From: Microcystis wesenbergii NRERC-220 | GTDB lineage: Bacteria > Cyanobacteriota > Cyanobacteriia > Cyanobacteriales > Microcystaceae | Reading direction: 5' to 3' | NCBI RefSeq assembly: GCF_032027425.1 | Contig: NZ_JAVSJA010000001.1 | Location: forward strand, 1,674,001-1,738,000 | Length of the DNA stretch: 64,000 nucleotides | Part shown: positions 35,740 through 44,455 of the stretch, one piece after another | Layout of the letters: every line of letters begins with the position of its first letter | Position numbering within the stretch: position 1 is the stretch's first letter | Translations under genes and position numbers: made by a program | The notes under the pieces: generated by a model | The model's database searches: none | The model's input: the letters and a program-made list of their open reading frames with translations, nothing else | Told to the model about the DNA's origin: nothing

Positions 35740-36717
35740 CTACTTTTGTAGGTCTTCATTAGCCCGAAAAATCGCTTCTTGACCACCACTAGAGGCCACA
35801 AAACCCATAAAAGCTTTGACCGCTTCACTAGCAGGTTCTTTGTAAACGTAGTAAAGGGTACGCTGCCAGGGATAATTAGGTTCACTGGCTGAAATTCCGT
35901 CCACAGCGAGCGCCCTGACGGTTTTTTGGTTGGCGATTTGGCTATAGGTTGCGTAACTAATGCCATTCAGTCCCAAAACTCGCAAAATTGGGGTAGTGGC
36001 ATCCCTCTCCATCATTTTAAAATTAGTTCCCCTACCAAATTCTCCCCCTTGCAGCACTTCCTGACGAAAACTTTGATAAGTGCCACTAATAGGAGGACGA
36101 TTAATCACTTGAATAGTAGCAGCAGAACCGCCCACCTCCGACCAAGAGGTGATTTTTCCGGTAAAAATATCTTTAACTTGGGCAGTGGTTAAACCCCCCG
36201 CAAAAGGATTTTTTACCCCCACCACAATAGCGATCGCATCTCGGATGATCGGACTAGAAGCCAATCCCTGAGAGCGTTCCGACTCGGTTAAAGGTCGTGA
36301 CACCGCCGCAATATCGATCGCCCCCCGGGCCACTTCCTCTAATCCATTATCAGAGCCTTGAGCATTTGTCAAGACCTCTACCCCCTGAAATTTGGCAGTT
36401 AAAGCGGCTTTTAAGGCTTGATTAATCTGTACCATACTGGTAGAGCCGTTAATGCGAATTGTCGTGCCACTGGGGATAGAAGTCGGTGGGGCAAAACTGA
36501 CCACTCCCTGGGGTGAGGGGGGAGGGGGTAAGGGAGAGGAGGCACTTTCCGATACCGGCGGTTTTTGCGGACTTTTACTGCTGCCACAGAGAAAGAATTC
36601 TTTACCCGCGGCACATTGACTTTGCAGCCAGAAGTAACCCCCACCTAAAATGCCCGCAGTGGCTAAAAGAGCGATTATTAAAGCAGTTGTTTCGTTTTTT
36701 TGAGACATACCCATCAT
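35740..36717 (-). CDS. PstS-like phosphate-binding protein (PBP-like domain)
   Basis: A 325-residue protein with an N-terminal membrane anchor or signal helix (TTALIIALLATAGILGGGYF), a Cys pair, a Pro/Ser-rich linker (about 50-80), then a PBP-like-2 domain: TIRINGSTSMVQINQALKAA, IDIAAVSRPLTESERSQG, DAIAIVVGVKNPFAGGLTTA and RPPISGTYQSFRQEV, which contains the anion-binding SGT. PstS relatives bind phosphate for the Pst ABC transporter, but no pst genes adjoin. The non-cleaved-looking anchor and linker suggest a membrane-tethered variant. Met at residue 4 (36708) is an alternative start. Confidence 0.8.
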   Translation of the reverse strand: MMGMSQKNETTALIIALLATAGILGGGYFWLQSQCAAGKEFFLCGSSKSPQKPPVSESASSPLPPPPSPQGVVSFAPPTSIPSGTTIRINGSTSMVQINQALKAALTAKFQGVEVLTNAQGSDNGLEEVARGAIDIAAVSRPLTESERSQGLASSPIIRDAIAIVVGVKNPFAGGLTTAQVKDIFTGKITSWSEVGGSAATIQVINRPPISGTYQSFRQEVLQGGEFGRGTNFKMMERDATTPILRVLGLNGISYATYSQIANQKTVRALAVDGISASEPNYPWQRTLYYVYKEPASEAVKAFMGFVASSGGQEAIFRANEDLQK

Positions 36718-36823
36718 TTGCTGACATTAGGGGGTCGATCGCCCCGACACCGGTGATCAATGGAAGTTTCGATGATATTATCTTAGTGCATGGAAATCCA
36801 CTCTTGATTTAGGACTGTATATC

Positions 36824-38422
36824 ATGACCCACGCACCTATATCCCCAGTCGTGCTGGTTATCCTTGATGGTTGGGGTTATCGCCCGCAAAGGTCGGATAA
36901 TGCGATCGCAATGGCGAAAACCCCGATTATGGATAGTCTCTGGGAAGTGTATCCCCACACCTTAATCCGCACCTCCGCTAAGGATGTGGGACTACCAGAA
37001 GGACAGATGGGCAACTCGGAAGTTGGCCACCTGAATATCGGAGCGGGGCGGGTTGTACCACAAGAATTAGTACGAATTTCCGATGCGATCGAAGATGGTT
37101 CGATTCAACAAAATCAGGCTTTATTAAAACTCTGCGGGGAGATTCGCCCCAAAAAAAGCAAATTACACCTAATTGGTTTATGTTCTGAGGGGGGAGTCCA
37201 TTCCCATCTCGATCACTTACTGGGATTATTAGACTTAGCGAAAGTGCAAGGGATTAGCGATGTCTGCATTCATGTCATCACCGATGGTCGCGATACTAAT
37301 GTCACCGACGGAATGCCAGCTATTAAACGGATTCAAGAACATATTAATAAAATCAGTCTCGGTCGCCTGGTGACTCTCAGTGGCCGTTATTATGCCATGG
37401 ATCGGGATCGCCGTTGGGATCGGGTGGAAAAAGCCTATAACGTGATGACCAGTGATCAAGGTATCGACGGGCGATCGATTACTGAAGTATTACAGGCATT
37501 TTATGATCAAAATATTACCGATGAATTTATTCCCCCCACCAGAATTGCCCCGGGGGCGATCGAAGCGGGCGATGGGGTGATATTCTATAATTTCCGTCCC
37601 GATCGAGCTAGACAGTTATGTTATGCCCTGACTATGCCCGATTTTGAAGATTTCGATCGAGATTTAATTTCTCCGCTCAGTTTTGTCACTTTCACCCAAT
37701 ACGATCCGAAATTACCGGTAGATGTGGCCTTTGCTCCCCAGAATTTAAATAATATTTTAGGACAGGTGATCGCTCAACAGGGATTAAAACAGTTTCGTTG
37801 TGCGGAAACCGAAAAATATCCCCACGTCACCTACTTTTTTAATGGGGGGTTAGAAAAACCCTTTGAGGGAGAAGTGCGCGAATTAATTCCTAGTCCAAAA
37901 GTCGCCACCTATGACCAAGCGCCGGCCATGTCGGCAGCCGCGGTGACAGCAGCGGTCTCTGCGGCGATCGAACAGGGGATCTATAGTCTCGTGGTGGTCA
38001 ATTACGCTAACCCCGATATGGTGGGTCATACGGGCATTTTAGACGCGGCCATGAAAGCAGTGGAAACGGTGGATCTATGCTTGGCTAAGTTGTTAAGTAG
38101 CATCAATAAATTGGGGGGAACAGTGTTAATCACTGCCGACCACGGTAACGCGGAAACGATGGTGGATGAGTCGGGTAATGCTTGGACAGCCCATACGACT
38201 AATCCCGTTCCTTTAATTTTAATTGAAGGGGAACAGAGAAAAATACCAGGCCATGGTGGCGATGTGCAGCTGCGGGATGATGGTCGTTTAGCCGATATTG
38301 CCCCCACTATCCTGGAAATTCTCTCTATTCCCGTCCCAGTAGAAATGACTGGGCGATCGCTGATTAAACCGGCCGAAGTGGAAATTAAAGCCAGTCGCAC
38401 TCCCGTCCGCATCTCGCTTTAA
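36824..38422 (+). CDS. gpmI: 2,3-bisphosphoglycerate-independent phosphoglycerate mutase
   Basis: A 532-residue glycolytic enzyme (3-phosphoglycerate to 2-phosphoglycerate) of the alkaline phosphatase superfamily, Mn-dependent. Visible motifs: VVLVILDGWGYRP (metal Asp), MGNSEVGHLNIGAGR containing the phosphorylated Ser, VITDGRDT, LSGRYYAMDRDRRWDR, NFRPDRARQL, NYANPDMVGHTG and TADHGNAETM. All catalytic residues present and length normal. Single gene, with a MITE-like element about 60 bp after its stop. Confidence 0.97.
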   Translation: MTHAPISPVVLVILDGWGYRPQRSDNAIAMAKTPIMDSLWEVYPHTLIRTSAKDVGLPEGQMGNSEVGHLNIGAGRVVPQELVRISDAIEDGSIQQNQALLKLCGEIRPKKSKLHLIGLCSEGGVHSHLDHLLGLLDLAKVQGISDVCIHVITDGRDTNVTDGMPAIKRIQEHINKISLGRLVTLSGRYYAMDRDRRWDRVEKAYNVMTSDQGIDGRSITEVLQAFYDQNITDEFIPPTRIAPGAIEAGDGVIFYNFRPDRARQLCYALTMPDFEDFDRDLISPLSFVTFTQYDPKLPVDVAFAPQNLNNILGQVIAQQGLKQFRCAETEKYPHVTYFFNGGLEKPFEGEVRELIPSPKVATYDQAPAMSAAAVTAAVSAAIEQGIYSLVVVNYANPDMVGHTGILDAAMKAVETVDLCLAKLLSSINKLGGTVLITADHGNAETMVDESGNAWTAHTTNPVPLILIEGEQRKIPGHGGDVQLRDDGRLADIAPTILEILSIPVPVEMTGRSLIKPAEVEIKASRTPVRISL

Positions 38423-38479
38423 CAGTGATCAGTAATCAGTAATCAGTCATCAGTGGAAATAATTAAAAAATTGGCTAAT

Positions 38480-38697
38480 TAGGGTTTGCGGCAAAAAGTA
38501 CGGGCGAAGCATTCGGATAGAAAATCTCCGGTTTCACCGATAGGTTATTGCCCGAATGCTTCGCCCCTACAGGACGCGGGCCGATGAAAACGCAAGGTTT
38601 GGAAGCACGATTCTCTCAAAATCTTGCACCTGTTTCGCGAAACAAGACCCTAAAACCCTTACCTCGTCTATATTTCACCATTATTCAGCAAGCCCTA
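38480..38697. mobile_element. MITE-like element, TAGGGTTTGCTGAA family (copy E)
   Basis: A 218-bp element with ends TAGGGTTTGCGGCAAAAAG and TTATTCAGCAAGCCCTA, flanked by TAAT/AATT-like sequence. Nested inside at 38499-38570 is a second palindrome with arms GGGCGAAGCATTCGG / CCGAATGCTTCGCCC. The remainder of 38423-38927 holds only the heptad repeats. Confidence 0.82.
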
Positions 38698-38847
38698 ATT
38701 AGCAGAAAAATGACCAATAAAAACCGCTCTCTAACAGTCATGGTGATCAGCAAATCTTATCGAAGAAAGGGCGTAGGGCATCTTTGAATGTAAGATAATG
38801 AACATTTTTCAGCCAATTTCCGAGAGAGCCATAAAAATTTAAAACTT

Positions 38848-38888
38848 ACATCTGATAACTGATAACTGATAACTGATAACTGATCATA
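38848..38888. repeat. Heptad repeat (CTGATAA)n upstream of secG
   Basis: Four to five tandem CTGATAA units lie directly upstream of the secG promoter region. A shorter stretch of the same family (CAGTAATCAGT) lies at 38424-38455 after gpmI. Confidence 0.85.
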
Positions 38889-38927
38889 ACTGCTATACTT
38901 TGTAATGGAAAATAGAGAGTAATAATC

Positions 38928-39161
38928 ATGACAGTGGTGCTGGTAGTACAGATTATTTGGGCGCTGGCGGCGGCCTTTCTGGCGATTTTGGTGTTATTAC
39001 ACAGTCCCAAAGGGGATGGTATTGGCGGTATTGGCGGTCAATCACAGATTTTTACCAGCGCAAAAACGGCGGAAAAAACCTTAAATCAGGTGACTTGGGC
39101 CTTGGGGACGGTATTTATCACCCTAACTATTGTACTGAGCGCCGGCTGGTTAAATCGCTAA
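38928..39161 (+). CDS. secG: Preprotein translocase subunit SecG
   Basis: A 77-residue two-helix membrane protein of the SecYEG channel. Helix 1 about residues 3-25 (VLVVQIIWALAAAFLAILVL), the conserved cytoplasmic loop HSPKGDGIGGIGGQSQIFTS, and helix 2 about 52-75 (TWALGTVFITLTIVLSAGWL). Family length and order are normal. Its TAA is immediately followed by the ATG of the matrixin-type gene (TAAATG), so the two are probably co-transcribed and translationally coupled. Confidence 0.93.
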   Translation: MTVVLVVQIIWALAAAFLAILVLLHSPKGDGIGGIGGQSQIFTSAKTAEKTLNQVTWALGTVFITLTIVLSAGWLNR

Positions 39162-39878
39162 ATGCTAAGAGGTCGGTTCTCTTTTCTAGGACTCGCAGCC
39201 TTGGCGAGTCTTTTGCTGTTTTCCTATTCTTTGATCGCCGACAGTCGATCGCTACCAGAGTTAAAAACCCATCCTTTACCCGCTAATTTAGCCCAATGGC
39301 AAGAGCAAAACCAGTCCGGGGATTATTTTGATGCTGTGGAAATCAGCCCCGTGGGGGCGTTGATTTGGTCGCAATTTCCCGTGAAGATTTACGTTCATAG
39401 CGATCGCAGTTCTTGGCTGAGTTTAGTACAACAGGCGATCGCTGAATGGGGGCAGTATTTGCCGATCGAGTTGGTAAATCGGGCAGAATTGGCCGATATC
39501 CTCATTAAACGAGAGTTACCGCCGTCGGGAGTTCGTTTTAATGCCGAAACCGGCAAGTTAGAACTGCCTCGGGTGCGTTCTGCCGTAACACAATACGAGA
39601 TTTTTGTCAAGGAAAATCGCTTAACTCATCGGATGAGTATCCAGATTAGTCCTAATTTAGCCGATCGGTCGGCCTTAGCGGCAGCGCGGCACGAATTAGG
39701 TCACGCTTTGGGAATTTGGGGTCATAGTCCCCTGGAGACGGATGTGATGTATTTCGCTCAAACTAGAGATATTGCCCCGATTTCTAGCCGGGATATTAAC
39801 ACTTTAAAAAAGGTTTATCAGCAGCCAACTAAGTTAGGTTGGCAGATGGATCAGCTAGGGTATCTAATACCTGAATAG
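39162..39878 (+). CDS. Secreted matrixin-like zinc metalloprotease
   Basis: A 238-residue protein with an N-terminal signal peptide or anchor (FSFLGLAALASLLLFSYSLI). A predicted protease domain (about 65-220) carries the metzincin motif HELGHALGIWGH (H-E-x-x-H-x-x-G-x-x-H) with a following Met turn candidate DVMYFAQ. Upstream strands KIYVHSDRSSWLSLVQQAI are typical of cyanobacterial peptidase families near matrixin. The catalytic Glu and three His ligands are intact. Substrate unknown; coupling to secG may only reflect compact gene order. Confidence 0.82.
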   Translation: MLRGRFSFLGLAALASLLLFSYSLIADSRSLPELKTHPLPANLAQWQEQNQSGDYFDAVEISPVGALIWSQFPVKIYVHSDRSSWLSLVQQAIAEWGQYLPIELVNRAELADILIKRELPPSGVRFNAETGKLELPRVRSAVTQYEIFVKENRLTHRMSIQISPNLADRSALAAARHELGHALGIWGHSPLETDVMYFAQTRDIAPISSRDINTLKKVYQQPTKLGWQMDQLGYLIPE

Positions 39879-39973
39879 GTAAATATTGCTCTTCAGTCGG
39901 TTCTGCTATTAAGAAGTATAAGTTATGGATATACTTAGTATAACTGACTAAGATCCAGAAGATTAACCATCGC

Positions 39974-40039
39974 TTAAACCTCTATTTCCTCTAGCCATGT
40001 TTTAATCGCACTGATTAACTTGGGTTGCTGGGGAGGGGT
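39974..40039 (-). pseudogene. Orphan gene tail (copy 1)
   Basis: The minus strand reads SNTPPQQPKLISAIKTWLEE then IEV and TAA. It is interrupted upstream by the MITE-like element at 40040. A close second copy of the same tail ends at 40410. The family is not recognised. Confidence 0.45.
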
Positions 40040-40147
40040 GTTGCTGACTCAAGCTATGAATGCCAACTGTGCATCCTATCCAAAAGTTAGTTTGGCTCTA
40101 GGTTTTAAAAACCCCACACAAGAAGATTCCTATTGCAAATCAGCAAC
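40040..40147. mobile_element. MITE-like element, GTTGCTGA family (copy 1)
   Basis: A 108-bp element with ends GTTGCTGACTCAAG / AAATCAGCAAC. The interior (GTGCATCCTATCC, AGTTAG, CTAGGTTTTAAAAA) matches 59192-59305 in inverted orientation. Its right end supplies the stop codon of the adjacent small gene. Confidence 0.78.
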
Positions 40148-40349
40148 CCCAATCTTTGCCACCCTCGACAACTAAGCCAATACTAGAAACATATTGTACG
40201 GGTTTGCCTAACATTAAGGTATCTATTTCTCCCCAATCGTAAGGTTCATAATCTTCTAAACGAGATAGTTCGCTATCTAACCAATCATCTCTAGGGGCTG
40301 TTTTTTCCGAGGGATTGGGCTGTTTCAGGGAGTCTAAGGGTTTAGTCAT
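40140..40349 (-). CDS. Small cyanobacterial hypothetical protein, end set by MITE
   Basis: About 69 residues from the ATG at 40349 (TKPLDSLKQPNPSEKTAPRD); an earlier Met at 40373 is less likely. Acidic, with DDWLDSELSRLEDYEPYDWG and LMLGKPVQYVSSIGLVVEGG. No transmembrane helix and no recognised domain. The last codons and TGA (WGC-stop) lie within the terminal repeat of the MITE-like element at 40040-40147, so the natural C-terminus may be lost. It is bracketed by two copies of the same orphan gene tail. Confidence 0.5.
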   Translation of the reverse strand: MTKPLDSLKQPNPSEKTAPRDDWLDSELSRLEDYEPYDWGEIDTLMLGKPVQYVSSIGLVVEGGKDWGC

Positions 40350-40409
40350 GGGGAAAAAATGTCCTATACACAAACATTTTACCCACTATTGACTAACTTT
40401 TTAGTTCAT

Positions 40410-40476
40410 CTACACCTCTATTTCCTCTAGCCATGTCTGAATCACGCTGATTAAGTTGGATTGTTGGGGAGGGAAG
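40410..40476 (-). pseudogene. Orphan gene tail (copy 2)
   Basis: The minus strand reads FPPQQSNLISVIQTWLEEIE then V and TAG at 40412-40410. It matches copy 1 at 39974 at most positions. No start or body is present upstream; the S8 protease gene ends at 40568. It looks like a duplicated 3' gene fragment. Confidence 0.45.
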
Positions 40477-40567
40477 GTGAAAAAGTTGGTAGGGAAACTT
40501 ACAGAGAATTGTTACCAATTGTCTCAATTCCTGAGATATATTTAATGGATGAAGTTCGATGTAAAGA

Positions 40568-43060
40568 TTAAATCTCTGTTTCTATTGGTATGTTAGTGGG
40601 TGTATCTTGACTGATTAAAATTAAATTAGATACAGGGGTGTAAATATCACACTCAATTTCTGGTACTCGAATCGTTACAATTAATGTATAGCGAACAGGT
40701 TGATCATGGCGTTCCTCTTGTGTTTGTTCTTTCCACCATCCACCAACAGGATAAACGCCTATCATTCCTCTACTTGCTAAATCGACGGCCGTTCCTGTCC
40801 ATATATCAGAATGAAGTGAACCTTGACTCCTTAAATGAGGACCCAAAAACCAGTTATCTTCCTCTTTACTGCCAGAAATATTTTTTTCTTCTTTTCTGGT
40901 AGCTTTATTAATTCTATGTCGAAATTGGTCATCGGTCTCTAAAGGTTTTTTTACTTGAAATCTGAGTCCATAAGAGGCATAATGGTGTTTTCTTTTATAA
41001 CCTCGCTCCCCTGGATTAGGTTCTATAAAATACGATAAAGTTACTCTCAGTTCTACCTTGGCTTCTCCTAATTGTTCTAGCTTTTCTTTTGGCCAGGGTA
41101 AGCTATGAAGATTCATTTTGTCTGTTTTAATGTCACTACCATCTTTTTTAAAAGGTGTCAATTGATCTTCAATAACCATTGTTAAATCACTATTTGAACT
41201 TTTTAAAGCTCTGTCTAAATCAGGAACACCATATCCATAGCGACGAATCAAATTTTTTTTATCTTGCTGCTTCAATTTCTTTGGAAAATTAGCTATCATC
41301 CTAACAGTCCATTCGGCTGAATGAACGATTAAAGCGCGTATTGTTTCTGGCCAATATTTGGGATTTTCTGAAAGAATTCGAGCAGCCATATAACTAGCGA
41401 GTGCAGTTGCACAACTGGTATCACACATATAAGTAAACAATTTATAGTTATGACTATGAGCAGTTGTTAATAAGCATAAATCGTCAATCATTTGTGCATA
41501 ATTTTCCCCATCTGAGGCATAATTTCCTCCTTCACAAACAATATCCGGACGAATTGGCCATTGATTTTCCCAAGAAACAGAAGTACAACTTTTAGGAGAT
41601 AAATCACCCCAAGGAGCTACAGGTTGCCAACCTTGAAAGTCGGGATGACTGATATTAACTTTTTCAGTGTAAGCTCCCACAACAAGAGCATTCCAAGCTT
41701 GTGCTGGGTTTTCAATTGTTGCCACATCATTGCGGGTTAAATAATCAGATAAAGATATTTCTTCTCTGATATTTCCTGCTGAAATAATGATTAATCGCTT
41801 AAAATTATCTTCACCAAAAGATAGTTGATCTATTGCTGCTGACCATGAGGAGGGAGTTCCATAATTTGGTGATGGCTGCTCGCTAGTTACAGCCATACAG
41901 AAAATACGTTTTCGCTTGGGATTTTGTATTTCTGGACGAGAGACTGCTTGCTCTGTAATTGCGCCATAAAGTTCAGGATCATTTTGTCCGACAGGAGGGA
42001 GAATTTTAACTGATTCTAAACGGTGAATAAGCGTTATATATCCTTGTGTTTGTAAAGCATTAAATAAATCATCAGAAAGAATTAAACCCGCCATTTCTGT
42101 ACCATGTGTATTATGAGGATCATGAGTTCCCCAATTAGGATCACAAGTATATAAATCACTACTATCAAGACCTTTTTCAATCAGTTTATGTCGTCTATTA
42201 ACTCCATAATCAAGAAGACAGACAGCAACAGCATTATCTCTAGGAGGTAAAGTTCGATTCCATAAATCCTCGACCCATTCCTCCTTTTCAATTAATTTCA
42301 TATCAAGAAAAAAGGAAGGCGTATCTTTAGCAATTCTTAATTCTGCAACCGTATCAGAATTTTGAAGAACTTGCTGTATTTTTTCTACATTAGCCATAGC
42401 TAAAGTAACAGTTCTTTCGGGAAAATGTATATGAGATTTAGTCATAATATCGAGTCTTTGAGCAATGGTTTGGAAGTCTTCAAGTTGTCCACGACGTAAC
42501 CATACTTCCCACCAGATTGCTTGTCCATTCTGAGGAAATAAAGCAGTATCATCAGTAAATAATGATTGAACTGTACCAATTTCAACGTTTTCTAGTCGGG
42601 TTATTAGGGATGCATTTTTTGGGTTTCCTTTTGTTGTTTCTTCATCACGATATTCTTCTACTTTGTTCTCAAAAAATTCTGTCGCTGACTCTGGTACAAA
42701 AACGGTAGCCTTAACTATATTTTCTTGGTCAGGAGAAGGCTTAACAGCAACTAATTCAATTTTTTTGCGTTTATCTCCTAAATTTTCAAAAGCATTCGCT
42801 TGATCTTTTGTTACCTGAAATTCTAAATAGAATCCGGGTTGTCCGACGGCAATTTCCGATAAACGTGATTCTAATTGTTGACGAGCTTTCGTAATCGCTT
42901 CACCAATAGCAAGTTCTAATTTTGCAGCGTGTTCTATTCTGTTCCGATCGGGTGGTGGTGGAGCATTAACTGAGAGCGGTGAAGTATAATTGACGCTTTC
43001 ACGAAATTTATCGTTATTCCGTAGATACAAGTGAGGAAGACGGCGAGAACGTTGCGACAT
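40568..43060 (-). CDS. Subtilisin-like (S8) serine protease, AAA-partnered
   Basis: An 830-residue protein without a signal peptide, so probably cytoplasmic. An N-terminal region of about 270 residues has no recognised domain. The S8 catalytic domain follows, with the Asp in VCLLDYGVNRRHK (D284), His in HNTHGTEMAGLI (H319), oxyanion Asn in IIISAGNIREE (N430) and Ser in CDTSCATALASYMAA (S549; DTS-C-A replaces the usual GTS-x-A). A C-terminal beta-rich domain of about 200 residues ends the protein. Active triad retained. The AAA+ ATPase lies 14 bp upstream in the same unit. Such cytoplasmic S8-AAA pairs recur in bacteria without a settled role; defence or protein quality control are both possible. 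Confidence 0.82.
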   Translation of the reverse strand: MSQRSRRLPHLYLRNNDKFRESVNYTSPLSVNAPPPPDRNRIEHAAKLELAIGEAITKARQQLESRLSEIAVGQPGFYLEFQVTKDQANAFENLGDKRKKIELVAVKPSPDQENIVKATVFVPESATEFFENKVEEYRDEETTKGNPKNASLITRLENVEIGTVQSLFTDDTALFPQNGQAIWWEVWLRRGQLEDFQTIAQRLDIMTKSHIHFPERTVTLAMANVEKIQQVLQNSDTVAELRIAKDTPSFFLDMKLIEKEEWVEDLWNRTLPPRDNAVAVCLLDYGVNRRHKLIEKGLDSSDLYTCDPNWGTHDPHNTHGTEMAGLILSDDLFNALQTQGYITLIHRLESVKILPPVGQNDPELYGAITEQAVSRPEIQNPKRKRIFCMAVTSEQPSPNYGTPSSWSAAIDQLSFGEDNFKRLIIISAGNIREEISLSDYLTRNDVATIENPAQAWNALVVGAYTEKVNISHPDFQGWQPVAPWGDLSPKSCTSVSWENQWPIRPDIVCEGGNYASDGENYAQMIDDLCLLTTAHSHNYKLFTYMCDTSCATALASYMAARILSENPKYWPETIRALIVHSAEWTVRMIANFPKKLKQQDKKNLIRRYGYGVPDLDRALKSSNSDLTMVIEDQLTPFKKDGSDIKTDKMNLHSLPWPKEKLEQLGEAKVELRVTLSYFIEPNPGERGYKRKHHYASYGLRFQVKKPLETDDQFRHRINKATRKEEKNISGSKEEDNWFLGPHLRSQGSLHSDIWTGTAVDLASRGMIGVYPVGGWWKEQTQEERHDQPVRYTLIVTIRVPEIECDIYTPVSNLILISQDTPTNIPIETEI

Positions 43061-43074
43061 TATGGGATTAGGTT

Positions 43075-44085
43075 TTATTCATTGAAGTTCAGATCCTTAC
43101 GTTCCATAATAGCTGAAATCAGAGAATCTTCGCTTACCTTCTGACTATTTGACAAAACAGCTTGCTTGGCTGCGTCATCTGTCGCTCTGACAATTTCAGC
43201 TTGAGCGAGTCCATTGGCTTGATTAAGAATGTTTGACCAATCTTTCCAGTCAATTTCAAAAGAAATAAGACGAGATTCAATCAATTCACGAATAATTGCG
43301 GCATCGGGAAGCTGATATTCAATTACATCATCAAAACGCCTAAAAAGAGCTTTGTCTAGTAACTGAGGATGATTAGTTGCTGCCAAAATCAAACTATCCC
43401 CTTGCTCTTGTTCTAAAAACATCAAAAAAGAATTGAGAATGCGACGAATTTCTCCCACGTCGTTAGAATTGTGACGTTGAGTCCCAATCGCATCAAATTC
43501 ATCAAAAAAATAGACCCCTTTTGTTATTGTCATTGCCTCAAAAATCACTTTTAAACGACTAGCCGTTTCTCCCATATACTTGCCCATTAGACTATCGTAT
43601 AAAGTCGTAAACAAAGGTAATTTAAGCTCTCCTGCTAAAGCTTCAGCCGTCATTGTTTTACCAGAACCCGGTGGACCTACTAACAACAGTTTCCGACGAG
43701 GCATAAGATTATGTTCTCTGAGTCTTTTTCCTTGTCTTTGTTCAGTTAATACTCGTTTAAGTCTAAATTCAAGGTCAGAGGTTAAAATCATATCCGATAA
43801 TCGAGTATCGGGATATCTGACCGAAACCAGATTGGCTAAATTTACGGTGAGCTTGTCGAATCCGTCTCCTTTTGGTTGTACTAAAGGAATTGGATCAGAT
43901 TTTTTTTCAATAACCGATTTACTAGCCTTTGCTTGGTCAATTAATTCGCGAATTTCTTGGGCTAACTTACCATGTCCTTGTCTTGCTTCGTGTGCAGCCA
44001 TCTGTAGGGCAGCAGAATAAAATTGCTGCTCTTCTCCTTCTACATGACTTTTTAGAAGTGCTAGGATATGGCGAGCGGTGGACAT
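43075..44085 (-). CDS. AAA+ ATPase (classic clade), partner of S8 protease
   Basis: A 336-residue protein. An N-terminal helical part (about 1-85; ILALLKSHVEGEEQQFYSAA) precedes one AAA module: Walker A LLVGPPGSGKT (137-144), pore-loop-like DSLMGKYMGET, Walker B GVYFFDEFDAIGT (about 190-202), sensor 1 LILAATNHPQLL and arginine-finger region KALFRRFDDVI. It resembles FtsH/Vps4-type ATPases used as unfoldases. Cytoplasmic. As the first gene of a two-gene unit with the S8 protease, it may feed or regulate the protease. Start at 44085, preceded by about 370 bp of gene-free DNA shared with the divergent ndhF. Confidence 0.88.
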   Translation of the reverse strand: MSTARHILALLKSHVEGEEQQFYSAALQMAAHEARQGHGKLAQEIRELIDQAKASKSVIEKKSDPIPLVQPKGDGFDKLTVNLANLVSVRYPDTRLSDMILTSDLEFRLKRVLTEQRQGKRLREHNLMPRRKLLLVGPPGSGKTMTAEALAGELKLPLFTTLYDSLMGKYMGETASRLKVIFEAMTITKGVYFFDEFDAIGTQRHNSNDVGEIRRILNSFLMFLEQEQGDSLILAATNHPQLLDKALFRRFDDVIEYQLPDAAIIRELIESRLISFEIDWKDWSNILNQANGLAQAEIVRATDDAAKQAVLSNSQKVSEDSLISAIMERKDLNFNE

Positions 44086-44455
44086 GATACCTCGTTAAGT
44101 TAAACTCCCCATCATACTCAATGATTTTAACTGTGACAGGCACTATATGAAGAATGATTTCCCTTTTAGACTAATTTTGATCGGTATAGTTAAATTGTAC
44201 TAAATAAATTGTCCTATTGGCTAGGAGAAACCCGTATTTAATCGTTTCCTTGCTTTCGTGGTTATTCGATAATTTTACCGCTTCTCCCTAAAAATTACCG
44301 TCCCGCTCGCTAAACTGCCAAATTGATAAGATCCTTTGACCTTTCGCCGCCCTATTGAGCAAAACTAGGTATAAACACTTTCTTAAGAATTAACCTATGT
44401 CACAATAGATGAAGATAAACCAAATAGTGTGAAGTTGTAAACTAGGTATTACTGA
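44086..44455. other. Divergent intergenic region between AAA gene and ndhF
   Basis: About 370 bp of mostly AT-rich DNA that must contain both promoters. No repeat family or clear operator is recognised. Confidence 0.4.

Noticed and set aside
35652-35966. A 104-residue minus-strand frame over the end of the PstS-like gene
   Set aside because: It runs through the 46-bp dispersed repeat and the PstS-like gene in another frame. The PstS frame has clear family motifs.
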